From NCBI GenBank assembly GCA_039030335.1, contig JBCCEJ010000021.1:1-64000 (forward strand): a stretch of DNA of 64,000 nucleotides, written 5' to 3'. This document shows, one piece after another, positions 8,707-15,925 of the stretch. The stretch is from JBCCEJ01 sp039030335. GTDB taxonomy: Bacteria > Pseudomonadota > Gammaproteobacteria > HK1. The position numbers and the translations under genes were made by a program. Below the pieces are notes generated by a model. It saw nothing but the letters and a program-made list of their open reading frames with translations, had not been told where the DNA came from and made no database searches. Every line of letters starts with the position of its first letter. The first letter of the stretch is position 1.

Positions 8707-9492
8707 CTATGGAGATTTGTGTAGCGCGATCTCCTGAGGGTCGTATGCAAGACCTGCCCCACCATAGCCGCCATCGACATTCAGAATCGTCCCAGTTACC
8801 CAGGAGCATTCGTCGGAAGCGAGGTACAGGGCCGCCGCCGCAACCGCGTCAGCACTGCCGTAGTGGCCCGCTGGGATCCGTGCGGTATATCCGGCTTTGC
8901 GTGTCGGCCCATGTACGCTGATGCCGGTTTCGATCGGACCGGGGGCAATGGCGTTGACCATGACGCCGTCGGCCGAAAGCTCGACCGCCATCACCTTACA
9001 CATGTGCATGACGGCGGCCTTGGACGCGCCGTAGGCGAGCCCACCCATGTTGCCGCGCTGCCCCGAGATCGAGCCCAGTTGGATGATCCGTCCGCCGCGC
9101 TGCGGGACCATATAGCGGGCGGCCGCCTGCGCGGTCAGCCATGAGCCGGTCAGGTTGATGGCGAGCACCCGGTTCCATTCTTCCAGGCCCGTCTCCAGGG
9201 CCAGCCGATGCAGCGCGACGCCCGCGCTGTTCACCAGCACATCGACACGCCCGAACCGCTGGACGGTCTCGTCTACCTGGTGCGCGCACTGCGCCGGGTC
9301 CGTAACGTCCACGGCCAGCGCTTCCGCGCGGCCACCGGCGTCGCGCAGCTCGCGTGCCGTCTGCTCGACCTTCTCCTGGTTCAGATCGCTACACATTACG
9401 GTTGCGCCGGCGGCCTGGAAACGTCGGGCGATAGCGCCGCCGAGGCCGCCGGCCGCGCCGGTTACCAAGGCGACTTTGTCGGTGAGTTGCAT
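8707..9492 (-). CDS. SDR-family NAD(P)-dependent oxidoreductase
   Basis: Classical short-chain dehydrogenase, 261 residues. The Rossmann motif TGAAGGLG is at residues 11-18, NSAG near 88-91, the catalytic serine at 141/143, and Tyr154/Lys158 in YGASK. It ends with the usual VTGTILNVDGGYGG. It oxidises or reduces a hydroxyl/keto group of an unknown substrate. It reads leftward toward the YghX-like gene across a 242-base gap that holds no recognisable gene, so the two may not share a transcript. Confidence 0.92.
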   Translation of the reverse strand: MQLTDKVALVTGAAGGLGGAIARRFQAAGATVMCSDLNQEKVEQTARELRDAGGRAEALAVDVTDPAQCAHQVDETVQRFGRVDVLVNSAGVALHRLALETGLEEWNRVLAINLTGSWLTAQAAARYMVPQRGGRIIQLGSISGQRGNMGGLAYGASKAAVMHMCKVMAVELSADGVMVNAIAPGPIETGISVHGPTRKAGYTARIPAGHYGSADAVAAAALYLASDECSWVTGTILNVDGGYGGAGLAYDPQEIALHKSP

Positions 9493-9644
9493 TAGAAGCT
9501 CCGTAGGTTGTCCTGGTTTGTTGAGATTGACGCAGACGGCTGTGGCGCACTGGCAGCGGCAGAATCGATCTGTGCGGATCGTTCGCAGTGGGCAATAACG
9601 CTATCATCGGGCCAGACGGCTTCGCCACGACGGAAGAGACAGAG

Positions 9645-11072
9645 ATGGCGGAAGAACTGATCGCGGTGGTCAAGCGAGACTGCCCGACCTGCGAACTGGT
9701 AGCGCCGGTGCTGGCTCAGCTCAAGGCGAGCGGTGACCTCGTGGTGCTGAGCCAGGACGACCCGGCTTTTCCAGCCGAAGTAGATGGCGTGCTAGACGAT
9801 CGTTCGCTCGATCGGTCATACGCGCTCGGCATCGAAATTGTACCGACGCTCATCCGGATGGACGGCGAACGCGAAATTGGCCGCCAGATCGGCTGGCATC
9901 GCGGGGATTGGGAGCAGTTCACGGGCGTCGCGGGCCTCGGCCCGGGACTGCCCGATTGGGGGGCGGGGTGCGGTGCGATCAACGCCGAGCCCGCAGTGCT
10001 CGAGCAGCTCAAGATTCGTTTCGGCGACACGGGTATCCAGTCTCGCCGTGTCGAGCTGGGTGCGTCGGAGGATGTGGCCGAGGCGATGTTTGAGCGCGGC
10101 TGGTCAGACGGCCTCCCGGTCGTGCCACCCACTGAAGAACGGGTGCTACGGATGCTCGCTGGCACCAGCGAAGAGCCGTCTACGGTTCTCGGCCTGTGTC
10201 CGCCAAACCTGGTCGAACTAACCGTCGAGAAAGTTGCCGTGAACGCTGTCATGGCGGGTTGCAAGCCCGAGTACATGCCCGTAGTGCTGGCCGCGATGCG
10301 GGCGACCCTCGCTGATGAGTTCGGCTTGCACGGCGTGCTTGCGACAACCATGTACGTGGCGCCGGTACTGGTCGTCAACGGCCCGGTTCGCCAGCGCATC
10401 GGCATGAATGCCCGCGGTAATGCACTGGGTCAGGGCAACCGTGCGAACGCGACTATCGGGCGGGCCGTCCAACTTATCGTCCGCAACGTCGGCGGCGGGC
10501 TGCCGCAGGGCGTGGATCGCGCGTGCCTCGGCAATCCCGGCAAGTACACCTACTGCTTCGCTGAAGATGAAGAGGGCTCATATTGGGAGTCGCTGGCTGA
10601 AGAGCATGGCTTTGGCGCCAACCAGAGCACGGTAACAGCCTTCGCCGGTTATGGGCTGCAGGGCGTGGTCGACCAGAAGGCGCGCGATCCAGACGCGCTT
10701 TGCCGGAGCTTCGCCGCCAGCCTGAGGGCGTGCCACAACGTCAAGCTGGCACCAGCGGGTGATGTGATCCTGGTGGTTTGCCCGGAGCACGAGCGAACGT
10801 TTCGGAACGCGGGCTGGAGCAAGCAGCAGCTGAAGGAGCGGCTGTACGCGCTGAGCGAGATACCGGGCGAAGAGCTGGTCGCCGGCGTCGGCGGTATCGC
10901 CGAGGGCATTCCGGCATCCGGCGCAGGACGCACACACAATAAGTTTCGAGAAGGCGGATTGATGGTGGTCAGAGCTGGCGGCGGCGCCGGCATGTTCTCG
11001 GCCATCATCGGTGGCTGGCTGGCCAGTGGGCCCGTCGGCAGCAGCCCCGTTACCGTGGAGGTCAAGAACTGA
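9645..11072 (+). CDS. Thioredoxin-like protein, partner of the UGSC selenoprotein
   Basis: A 475-residue protein. ATG 9645 follows GGAAGAG; the open frame begins earlier, at 9588. Residues 1 to about 85 look like a thioredoxin fold, with a CPTC redox motif at residues 13-16 and the cis-proline-type segment EIVPTLIRMDG. The rest is a large conserved domain without a familiar fold, containing GWSDGLPVVPPTEERV, GLHGVLATTMYVAPVLVVNGP and a glycine-rich C-terminus. Its stop overlaps the start of the next gene (TGATG), so the two are translationally coupled. It probably supplies or receives electrons for the selenoprotein. The function is unproven. Confidence 0.8.
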   Translation: MAEELIAVVKRDCPTCELVAPVLAQLKASGDLVVLSQDDPAFPAEVDGVLDDRSLDRSYALGIEIVPTLIRMDGEREIGRQIGWHRGDWEQFTGVAGLGPGLPDWGAGCGAINAEPAVLEQLKIRFGDTGIQSRRVELGASEDVAEAMFERGWSDGLPVVPPTEERVLRMLAGTSEEPSTVLGLCPPNLVELTVEKVAVNAVMAGCKPEYMPVVLAAMRATLADEFGLHGVLATTMYVAPVLVVNGPVRQRIGMNARGNALGQGNRANATIGRAVQLIVRNVGGGLPQGVDRACLGNPGKYTYCFAEDEEGSYWESLAEEHGFGANQSTVTAFAGYGLQGVVDQKARDPDALCRSFAASLRACHNVKLAPAGDVILVVCPEHERTFRNAGWSKQQLKERLYALSEIPGEELVAGVGGIAEGIPASGAGRTHNKFREGGLMVVRAGGGAGMFSAIIGGWLASGPVGSSPVTVEVKN

Positions 11073-11587
11073 TGAGACTGGTAGATCCAACCGGCGAACT
11101 GTCACCAGTGCAACGCGAGCGTCTGGAACGCCCGCCGGCGCTGGACGGCATGACCGTCGGCATACTCGATATATCGAAGCCGCGTGGAGACGTGTTCCTG
11201 AACCGTCTCGATGAACGCTTCGGCGCGGCCGGCATCGGCGTGCGGCGCTACAGCAAGCCGACGTTTGCGCGCCCCGCGCCGGTCGAACTCCGGCAGCAGA
11301 TAGCGACCGAGGTCGATGCGGTTATAGAAGGGCTGGCCGACTGAGGTTCCTGCACGTCGTGCTGTACGCATGACATCGTAGACCTCGAAGGCCGCGGCGT
11401 GCCTGGCGTGGGCGTGGCGACGACCGAGTTCGTAGACGCAGCCGAGACGCAGGCCGCGGCACTCGGCTACGACCCGGCCATGCTGTTTGTACAGCACCCG
11501 ATCCAGGACCGTACGGACGACGAGATCCGCGCGCTGGCTGATGACGCCTACGATGCCATCATCAGTCTGTTGACGCGCGCGAATTAA
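11072..11587 (+). CDS. UGSC-family selenoprotein (in-frame TGA read as selenocysteine)
   Basis: The frame opened by ATG 11072 meets TGA at 11342-11344 and continues without another stop to TAA 11587, giving 171 residues with Sec91. The sequence around the TGA reads U-G-S-C-T-S-C-C-T-H-D, the hallmark of UGSC (seleno)proteins, with Cys94, Cys97 and Cys98 nearby. Both halves are needed for the family: MRLVDPTGEL...DISKPRGDVFLNRL before, and DLEGRGVPGVGVATTEFVDAA with FVQHPIQDRTDDEIRALAD after. A hairpin of SECIS type lies just downstream of the TGA. Naive annotation would split it into a 90-residue and a 62-residue frame. Function is probably thiol/selenol redox chemistry with the thioredoxin-like protein upstream. 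It requires selenocysteine machinery elsewhere in the genome. Confidence 0.88.
11356..11374 (+). promoter_or_regulatory. Bacterial SECIS-like hairpin
   Basis: GTCGTGC (11356-11362) pairs with GCATGAC (11368-11374) over seven base pairs, one a G-U, leaving the loop TGTAC. The loop begins 18 bases after the TGA, and G is its second base. This agrees with the known bacterial SECIS layout, where a short stem-loop inside the coding region 16-37 bases past the UGA carries a G among the first loop bases. Confidence 0.7.
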
Positions 11588-11605
11588 GCGGGCTCCGGGC
11601 CGCCG

Positions 11606-12916
11606 TCAGCTCGCCATCGGCCGCACCGCGGCCGGCTTCGTAGCGCCCGCGTCAGCGCGCGGCGCAGCGGCCGGCAAGAGACCCTCGAGGGGTAGATGCA
11701 ACGACACCTGTGAGCCCCTTGAAGGAAGTCTCTCGACACTGAGTTCGCCGCCGTTCAGCTGCATGTTCCGGCGGGCGAGGTAAAGCCCCAGGGGCAGCGT
11801 GACGTGGTCTTCATATAGCCCGGCAGCCAACGCACGATGCGGCGATAGCGCCTGCTCCACGACGTCCGCTGAGATGCCTGGACCATCGTCAGTAATGGAA
11901 ATCTGGATGTGGTCGGGCCACGCACTGTCGAAGCCCAGGTGGACGCCGATTTTGGCGAAATCCGGGCAGTGGCGTACCGCGTTATCGATGATATGTCCGA
12001 CCGCTACCTGCAAGCGACCCCGATCGGCGTAGACCTGGGATTTGCCGGCACGAGCGTAAACAGTCAATTCCTGGCTGCGCAGTTCAGCTTTGTTCCGGTA
12101 GAGCGCTGCGACCGTCTCGCAGACGCGTGCCGGGTCGAAGCGCACGCGATGCAGTTCGGCTCCCTGGGGGTCGACGTTGGAGAGTTCCAGGATCGCGCTC
12201 ACGTGGTTGCCGACCTGGCCCATCGTGTCCTGGGCCAGGTCGACCCACCCGCTCAACTCGCTCGCGCTGTCTTCAGGCAGCATCTCACCGATGATCTCCA
12301 TGCTTCCCTGAAGGTGTAGCAGCGGCGTCTTCAGCTCGTGGCAAATACTGCGCAGGAACAGCTCCTTGGTGCGGTTCTCCGCTTCCAGCTGGATGTTCCG
12401 GTCGATCAAGGACTGTTGTAGCGCGTCGATCGCGTGAACCTGTTGTTCGACGCGCGATTCCAGTCTGTGGGCGGACTGAAACGTGAGCGTTTCGCGCCGC
12501 CACAGATGGATGGCCCGGTCCAGAGCTTCGTGCGTGCGCGCGTAGTCGAACGGCTTGGTGACAAAATCGACAGCGCCGTGGTTCAGCGCGGCAACTGCGT
12601 CTTCCATCCCGCCGTGCCCGGTGATGATGACCACCGCCAGTGGTCTTGCCGGTGTGCTGAGATCCCGCAACCGCGCCGCCAGTTCGATGCCGTTCATGCC
12701 GGGCATGCGCACATCGGTGAAGACGATGCCGATGCCCGGATCGGATTCGACCGCAGCGATGGCGGCGGCCGCGCTCGGCGCCGCCAACGCCTCCAGGTCG
12801 TCGTCTTCGAACAACTCGACCAGCTCGGTACGTACCAGGGCTTCGTCGTCTACCACGAGAATCCGGGGCATCTGTTCCGCCGCGCTGGCGGCCGGAGCCA
12901 GTTCAGATAAATCCAT
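11606..12916 (-). CDS. Hybrid response regulator/sensor histidine kinase
   Basis: Soluble signalling protein of 436 residues with an N-terminal receiver domain (phospho-acceptor Asp68 in FTDVRMPGMNG, Lys121 in TKPF), a coiled linker, a HisKA domain with His193 in ICHELKTPL, and a HATPase domain with DDGPGIS and LPLGLYLARRN. No membrane segment or sensor domain is present, so input comes from phosphorylation of the receiver. It reads convergently into the selenoprotein gene. The photoreceptor kinase operon lies about 1.4 kb away and could be part of the same relay; that is inference. Confidence 0.9.
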   Translation of the reverse strand: MDLSELAPAASAAEQMPRILVVDDEALVRTELVELFEDDDLEALAAPSAAAAIAAVESDPGIGIVFTDVRMPGMNGIELAARLRDLSTPARPLAVVIITGHGGMEDAVAALNHGAVDFVTKPFDYARTHEALDRAIHLWRRETLTFQSAHRLESRVEQQVHAIDALQQSLIDRNIQLEAENRTKELFLRSICHELKTPLLHLQGSMEIIGEMLPEDSASELSGWVDLAQDTMGQVGNHVSAILELSNVDPQGAELHRVRFDPARVCETVAALYRNKAELRSQELTVYARAGKSQVYADRGRLQVAVGHIIDNAVRHCPDFAKIGVHLGFDSAWPDHIQISITDDGPGISADVVEQALSPHRALAAGLYEDHVTLPLGLYLARRNMQLNGGELSVERLPSRGSQVSLHLPLEGLLPAAAPRADAGATKPAAVRPMAS

Positions 12917-13017
12917 CAGGCCTGCCTCTATGTAGGAAGGCCGATGATATTATCAATTCCGGTTTATATAGTGATAAAAATGAATGTGACTCGGTTCGCA
13001 GAACTGACTGCCCGAGG

Positions 13018-13887
13018 CTAGGCTGGCCCAGGGCGCCACCGGTAAATGCGCTCCAGCGCGCCGCCCATCAGCATCGCACGATCTGAGTCTGACAACGATG
13101 CGGTCGTGCGGAACGCGAAAACGCCCTCGCCGTAGTTCAGGAGTTCGACCGCACGGGTCCAGTCGGTTCCCCAGAGGCACCGCTCCAGGCCGTAGGCGTC
13201 AAACACCCGTGCGAGCGGCGCCCAGATATCGATGAACGGATAGGGTTCATGCGAGAGCGTGCAGGCCCCCGAGATCTTGATCGCCACGTTCTGGTACCGA
13301 CTGAGCCCGATCACGGCGTCGAGTCCGGCGAATGGCACTTGCGGCGCAGGCGGTTCGAATGGCTGTTTCAAGCCGACGTGGTCGATGACTATCTGGGTGT
13401 CCGGATGCCGTTCGGCGAGCGCTGCGAGTGCACCTGGATTGTTCCAACAGAGGATATTGACCGGCACCCCGGCGGCGGCACCAGCGCTGAGGATAGCGTC
13501 GATGCCGGCCGTTTCTTCGTCGCTCACCTCTTCGTAAGACATCATGATCCGGCCGCCGACGACACCCGGTTGCCGGACCCACTCGACGAATTCTTCACCG
13601 ACCGCTGCGGAACGCGGATCAAAAGGGCGGATCAGCCCGAACCGGGTTGGATGTTTCGCGAACACTTCAAGTGCGTAGCTCGGGTCGTACCGATACATAC
13701 TCCACGGCGACACGAGCAGGGCGCCATCAACGCCGACCGCGTCCATGGCGGTCACCATGTCGTCGCCGGTCACTTCCAGTGGACCGGCAAGCGTCCCGAC
13801 CCAGGGGCGTCCGGGGTGGTCGCGTTCGTACGCATGCACCTGGCAATCGATGACGGCATGCCGTTCGGCGGCTTCGGTCGGATTCAT
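13018..13887 (-). CDS. Amidohydrolase family 2 (TIM-barrel) protein
   Basis: Metal-dependent hydrolase or decarboxylase of the Amidohydro_2 group, 289 residues from ATG 13887. The open frame extends to 14019, but the family N-terminus begins at AVIDCQVHAYERDHPGRPW. The first metal motif, usually DxHxH, is VIDCQVHAY, so only the second His is kept. Later family motifs are IVIDHVGL, NVAIKISG and the closing LWGTDWTRA. Many relatives hydrolyse lactones such as 2-pyrone-4,6-dicarboxylate. The substrate is unknown. The gap of about 410 bases upstream separates it from the photoreceptor operon. Confidence 0.85.
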   Translation of the reverse strand: MNPTEAAERHAVIDCQVHAYERDHPGRPWVGTLAGPLEVTGDDMVTAMDAVGVDGALLVSPWSMYRYDPSYALEVFAKHPTRFGLIRPFDPRSAAVGEEFVEWVRQPGVVGGRIMMSYEEVSDEETAGIDAILSAGAAAGVPVNILCWNNPGALAALAERHPDTQIVIDHVGLKQPFEPPAPQVPFAGLDAVIGLSRYQNVAIKISGACTLSHEPYPFIDIWAPLARVFDAYGLERCLWGTDWTRAVELLNYGEGVFAFRTTASLSDSDRAMLMGGALERIYRWRPGPA

Positions 13888-14298
13888 GGTCAGGCCTCGT
13901 AATTGTGCTCTATGGGTTTCGAAATAGGCGCGCTCTACGGCCACGCGGTTCGCGCTGGGAACCGCGCGGCATTTTCGAAGATGCCTGTCGGGTCCGCTCC
14001 GAGGTTGATAGCGGGCCATCAGCCCGTGTCATCGCCGGTCCGGTCGCCGGTGCCCGAAGCCCCGAGGGGCGCTGGAACCCGGTGCGAGATCGCGGCGAAT
14101 CCGGCCATTGTCGCAGTGGATCGCGCAGATTCCGGCACCCGCGCCTTCAAGTCACGCGACCGACGAGCGCTGTACGGCTAAACTTACCGCATCTTGAGGC
14201 GACGCAGTCGTTTCTGAATTAACTGACATGTCGCGGCCGTTGGACGGCATCGCCCAACGGCGTGGATGAACCGGCTGTTGCCATCGTGAGCGCGGAAT
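13888..14298. other. Intergenic region upstream of the photoreceptor gene
   Basis: This 411-base divergent gap holds short open frames of about 90-105 codons without recognisable homology or ribosome sites. It should contain promoters for the leftward amidohydrolase and the rightward photoreceptor operon. The only structure that stands out is the hairpin at 14236-14261. Confidence 0.4.
14236..14261 (+). promoter_or_regulatory. Leader hairpin upstream of the photoactive yellow protein gene
   Basis: GCCGTTGG at 14236-14243 pairs perfectly with CCAACGGC at 14254-14261 around a 10-base loop, 37 bases before the TTG start. It could be a regulatory leader element or an operator; nothing else supports a specific role. 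Confidence 0.35.
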
Positions 14299-14670
14299 TT
14301 GAACGAGATCCAATTTGAAACCCCCGACCTGCTACGCCATCTGGAGGCGATGGATGAAGCGGAACTCGACACGCTCAGTTTCGGCGTAATCCGTATGGAC
14401 CGGGGCGGCATCGTCACGGCCTACAACTCGACTGAAAGTCAGATCGCCGGTCTCCGCCGGGAACAGGCACTCGGCAAGGAATTCTTTATCCAGGTTGCGC
14501 CATGCGCCAATAACTACATGGTCGCGCAGCGATACCTGGACGCGCCTGAACTCGATGAGTTCGTAGACTACGTCTTCACCTACATCATGCGGCCGACCCC
14601 GGTAAAACTGCGCTTGTTGCAGAGCGCCGGCTCGGCGCGTTATCTGATCGTTCAACTCGCCACGGCATGA
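14299..14670 (+). CDS. pyp: Photoactive yellow protein (PAS-fold blue-light sensor)
   Basis: A 123-residue PAS protein aligning without gaps from its first residue with Halorhodospira photoactive yellow protein. The chromophore cysteine is Cys69 in FFIQVAPC, and Tyr42 and Glu46, which hold the p-coumaroyl phenolate, are in AYNSTE. The Met100 region reads YIMRPTPVKL. Thr50 and Arg52 of the reference are Ala and Leu here, which should shift colour or kinetics. The start is TTG: TGA at 14287 closes the frame upstream, and TTG 14299 gives the exact family N-terminus. Its stop overlaps the kinase ATG (ATGA), so sensor and kinase are coupled. No tyrosine ammonia-lyase or p-coumaroyl-CoA ligase gene lies in this window. 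Confidence 0.9.
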   Translation: MNEIQFETPDLLRHLEAMDEAELDTLSFGVIRMDRGGIVTAYNSTESQIAGLRREQALGKEFFIQVAPCANNYMVAQRYLDAPELDEFVDYVFTYIMRPTPVKLRLLQSAGSARYLIVQLATA

Positions 14671-15866
14671 GTGTCACGCCAGACGACGAACTGCTCAGTT
14701 TCCTCTATCAGATCCCCGATGCCGTCATGCGCATTGCCGGGGATGGCGAGGTGCAACAAATCAATCCGGCTGCTGTGAGCCTGCTGCTGCCGTTGGCCGG
14801 TACGGCGCGTCTGGACAACGCCTTCGACCTGTTGGAACAGTGGGTGCCGGACCTGAGGCAGCGGTTTGCAGAATCGACGCAGCCGGGCCCCGTGATCGCA
14901 GCCGAACTGGTGCGCACCGGTAGTCCTTACGACCGCACACTCTCTTTCACGATGAGCCGCCTGGACAGCCAGTTCGGGGTGATTTCACTACACGACGTCT
15001 CGGAGCGCGAAGAATTACGTCGGGCGGTCGGTCGGGAGCGAGAGGATGCTGCCGAGGCGCGCGGCATGGCGCGCAACGCGGCTGCCGTATTGCACGACGT
15101 CGGGAATGCCACCAGTGCCATCGGTACCACGGTGTCCCTGTTGTTCAGCGATGCCGACTGGGACGAGGTACGCATCCTCAAGCGTCTGGCGCACTGGTTG
15201 GATCGCGAAGCGGAGGCGCTCGATCAGGTTATGGGACAACAGCGCGCCGAGGCGTTCGTGAGCTTGTTGGCGCAACTGCGCGACAGCCTTGCCCATCGTC
15301 AGGATCGCGTTGAAGAGACTGCCCGTAGTCTTGCCCAGGGGGTGAGTCATATCACCGACGTCCTGAGTATTCAGCGCGTTTCCAGCGCGGGCGGCAAACT
15401 GAAGAGCGTCGAGGTTGACCTCCGCCAGGTTGCGCGCGACGCCGTAAGCCTGCAGCAGGCGACGCTCGGCAAGCGACAGGTCGAAATCGAACTGCGGTTG
15501 GGGGCGGAACCAGCTCTGGTCAGTGGCGATGTAACGCGCCTCATACAACTTGGTGTCAACCTGTTGCGCAACGCCGTCGAAGCCTATGACGAGGATCGGT
15601 TTGCCGATGTGCAACGAACGGTTACAGTAGCCGTAGACCGGGTCGGAAACGATGCCTGTTTGCAAGTGACCGACCGGGGCTGCGGCTTCGAAAGACTGGC
15701 GCCAGAATTGTTCGACGAGACGGTCTCGACCAAAGGCAGGGCGTCGGGGCTGGGTCTGGCTCACTGCCAGCAGATCGCCGAATCCCACTATGGTTCCCTG
15801 GAACTGGTGAGCCCCGGCACGGGTCTTGGGGCGACCGCGACGTTGAAGATTCCATTGACGCGTTGA
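14667..15866 (+). CDS. Sensor histidine kinase coupled to the photoactive yellow protein
   Basis: Soluble kinase of 399 residues. Residues 8 to about 112 form a PAS-like domain (FLYQIPDAVMRIAGDGEVQQINPAA). A coiled linker leads to an H-box, NAAAVLHDVGNATSAIG, with His143 in an HDVGN setting unlike the common HELRT. The HATPase domain follows, with NLLRNAVEA, VTDRGCGF and GLGLAHCQQIAESH. There are no membrane segments. ATG 14667 overlaps the photoreceptor stop by four bases, and its own stop overlaps the next frame, so photoreceptor, kinase and receiver-kinase look like one light-signalling operon. Physical interaction is inferred. Confidence 0.88.
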   Translation: MSVTPDDELLSFLYQIPDAVMRIAGDGEVQQINPAAVSLLLPLAGTARLDNAFDLLEQWVPDLRQRFAESTQPGPVIAAELVRTGSPYDRTLSFTMSRLDSQFGVISLHDVSEREELRRAVGREREDAAEARGMARNAAAVLHDVGNATSAIGTTVSLLFSDADWDEVRILKRLAHWLDREAEALDQVMGQQRAEAFVSLLAQLRDSLAHRQDRVEETARSLAQGVSHITDVLSIQRVSSAGGKLKSVEVDLRQVARDAVSLQQATLGKRQVEIELRLGAEPALVSGDVTRLIQLGVNLLRNAVEAYDEDRFADVQRTVTVAVDRVGNDACLQVTDRGCGFERLAPELFDETVSTKGRASGLGLAHCQQIAESHYGSLELVSPGTGLGATATLKIPLTR

Positions 15867-15925
15867 GCCAAGCCGGTTTCTTCATTTGCCCCGCGGTGCC
15901 AGTTGGTACCGGCCTTCGAACATCA

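Noticed and set aside
13903..14222. Overlapping short plus-strand frames of 92 and 105 codons upstream of the photoreceptor gene
   Set aside because: Two frames are open over the same DNA, composition is Arg/Pro/Ala-rich, and neither has a ribosome site or known family.
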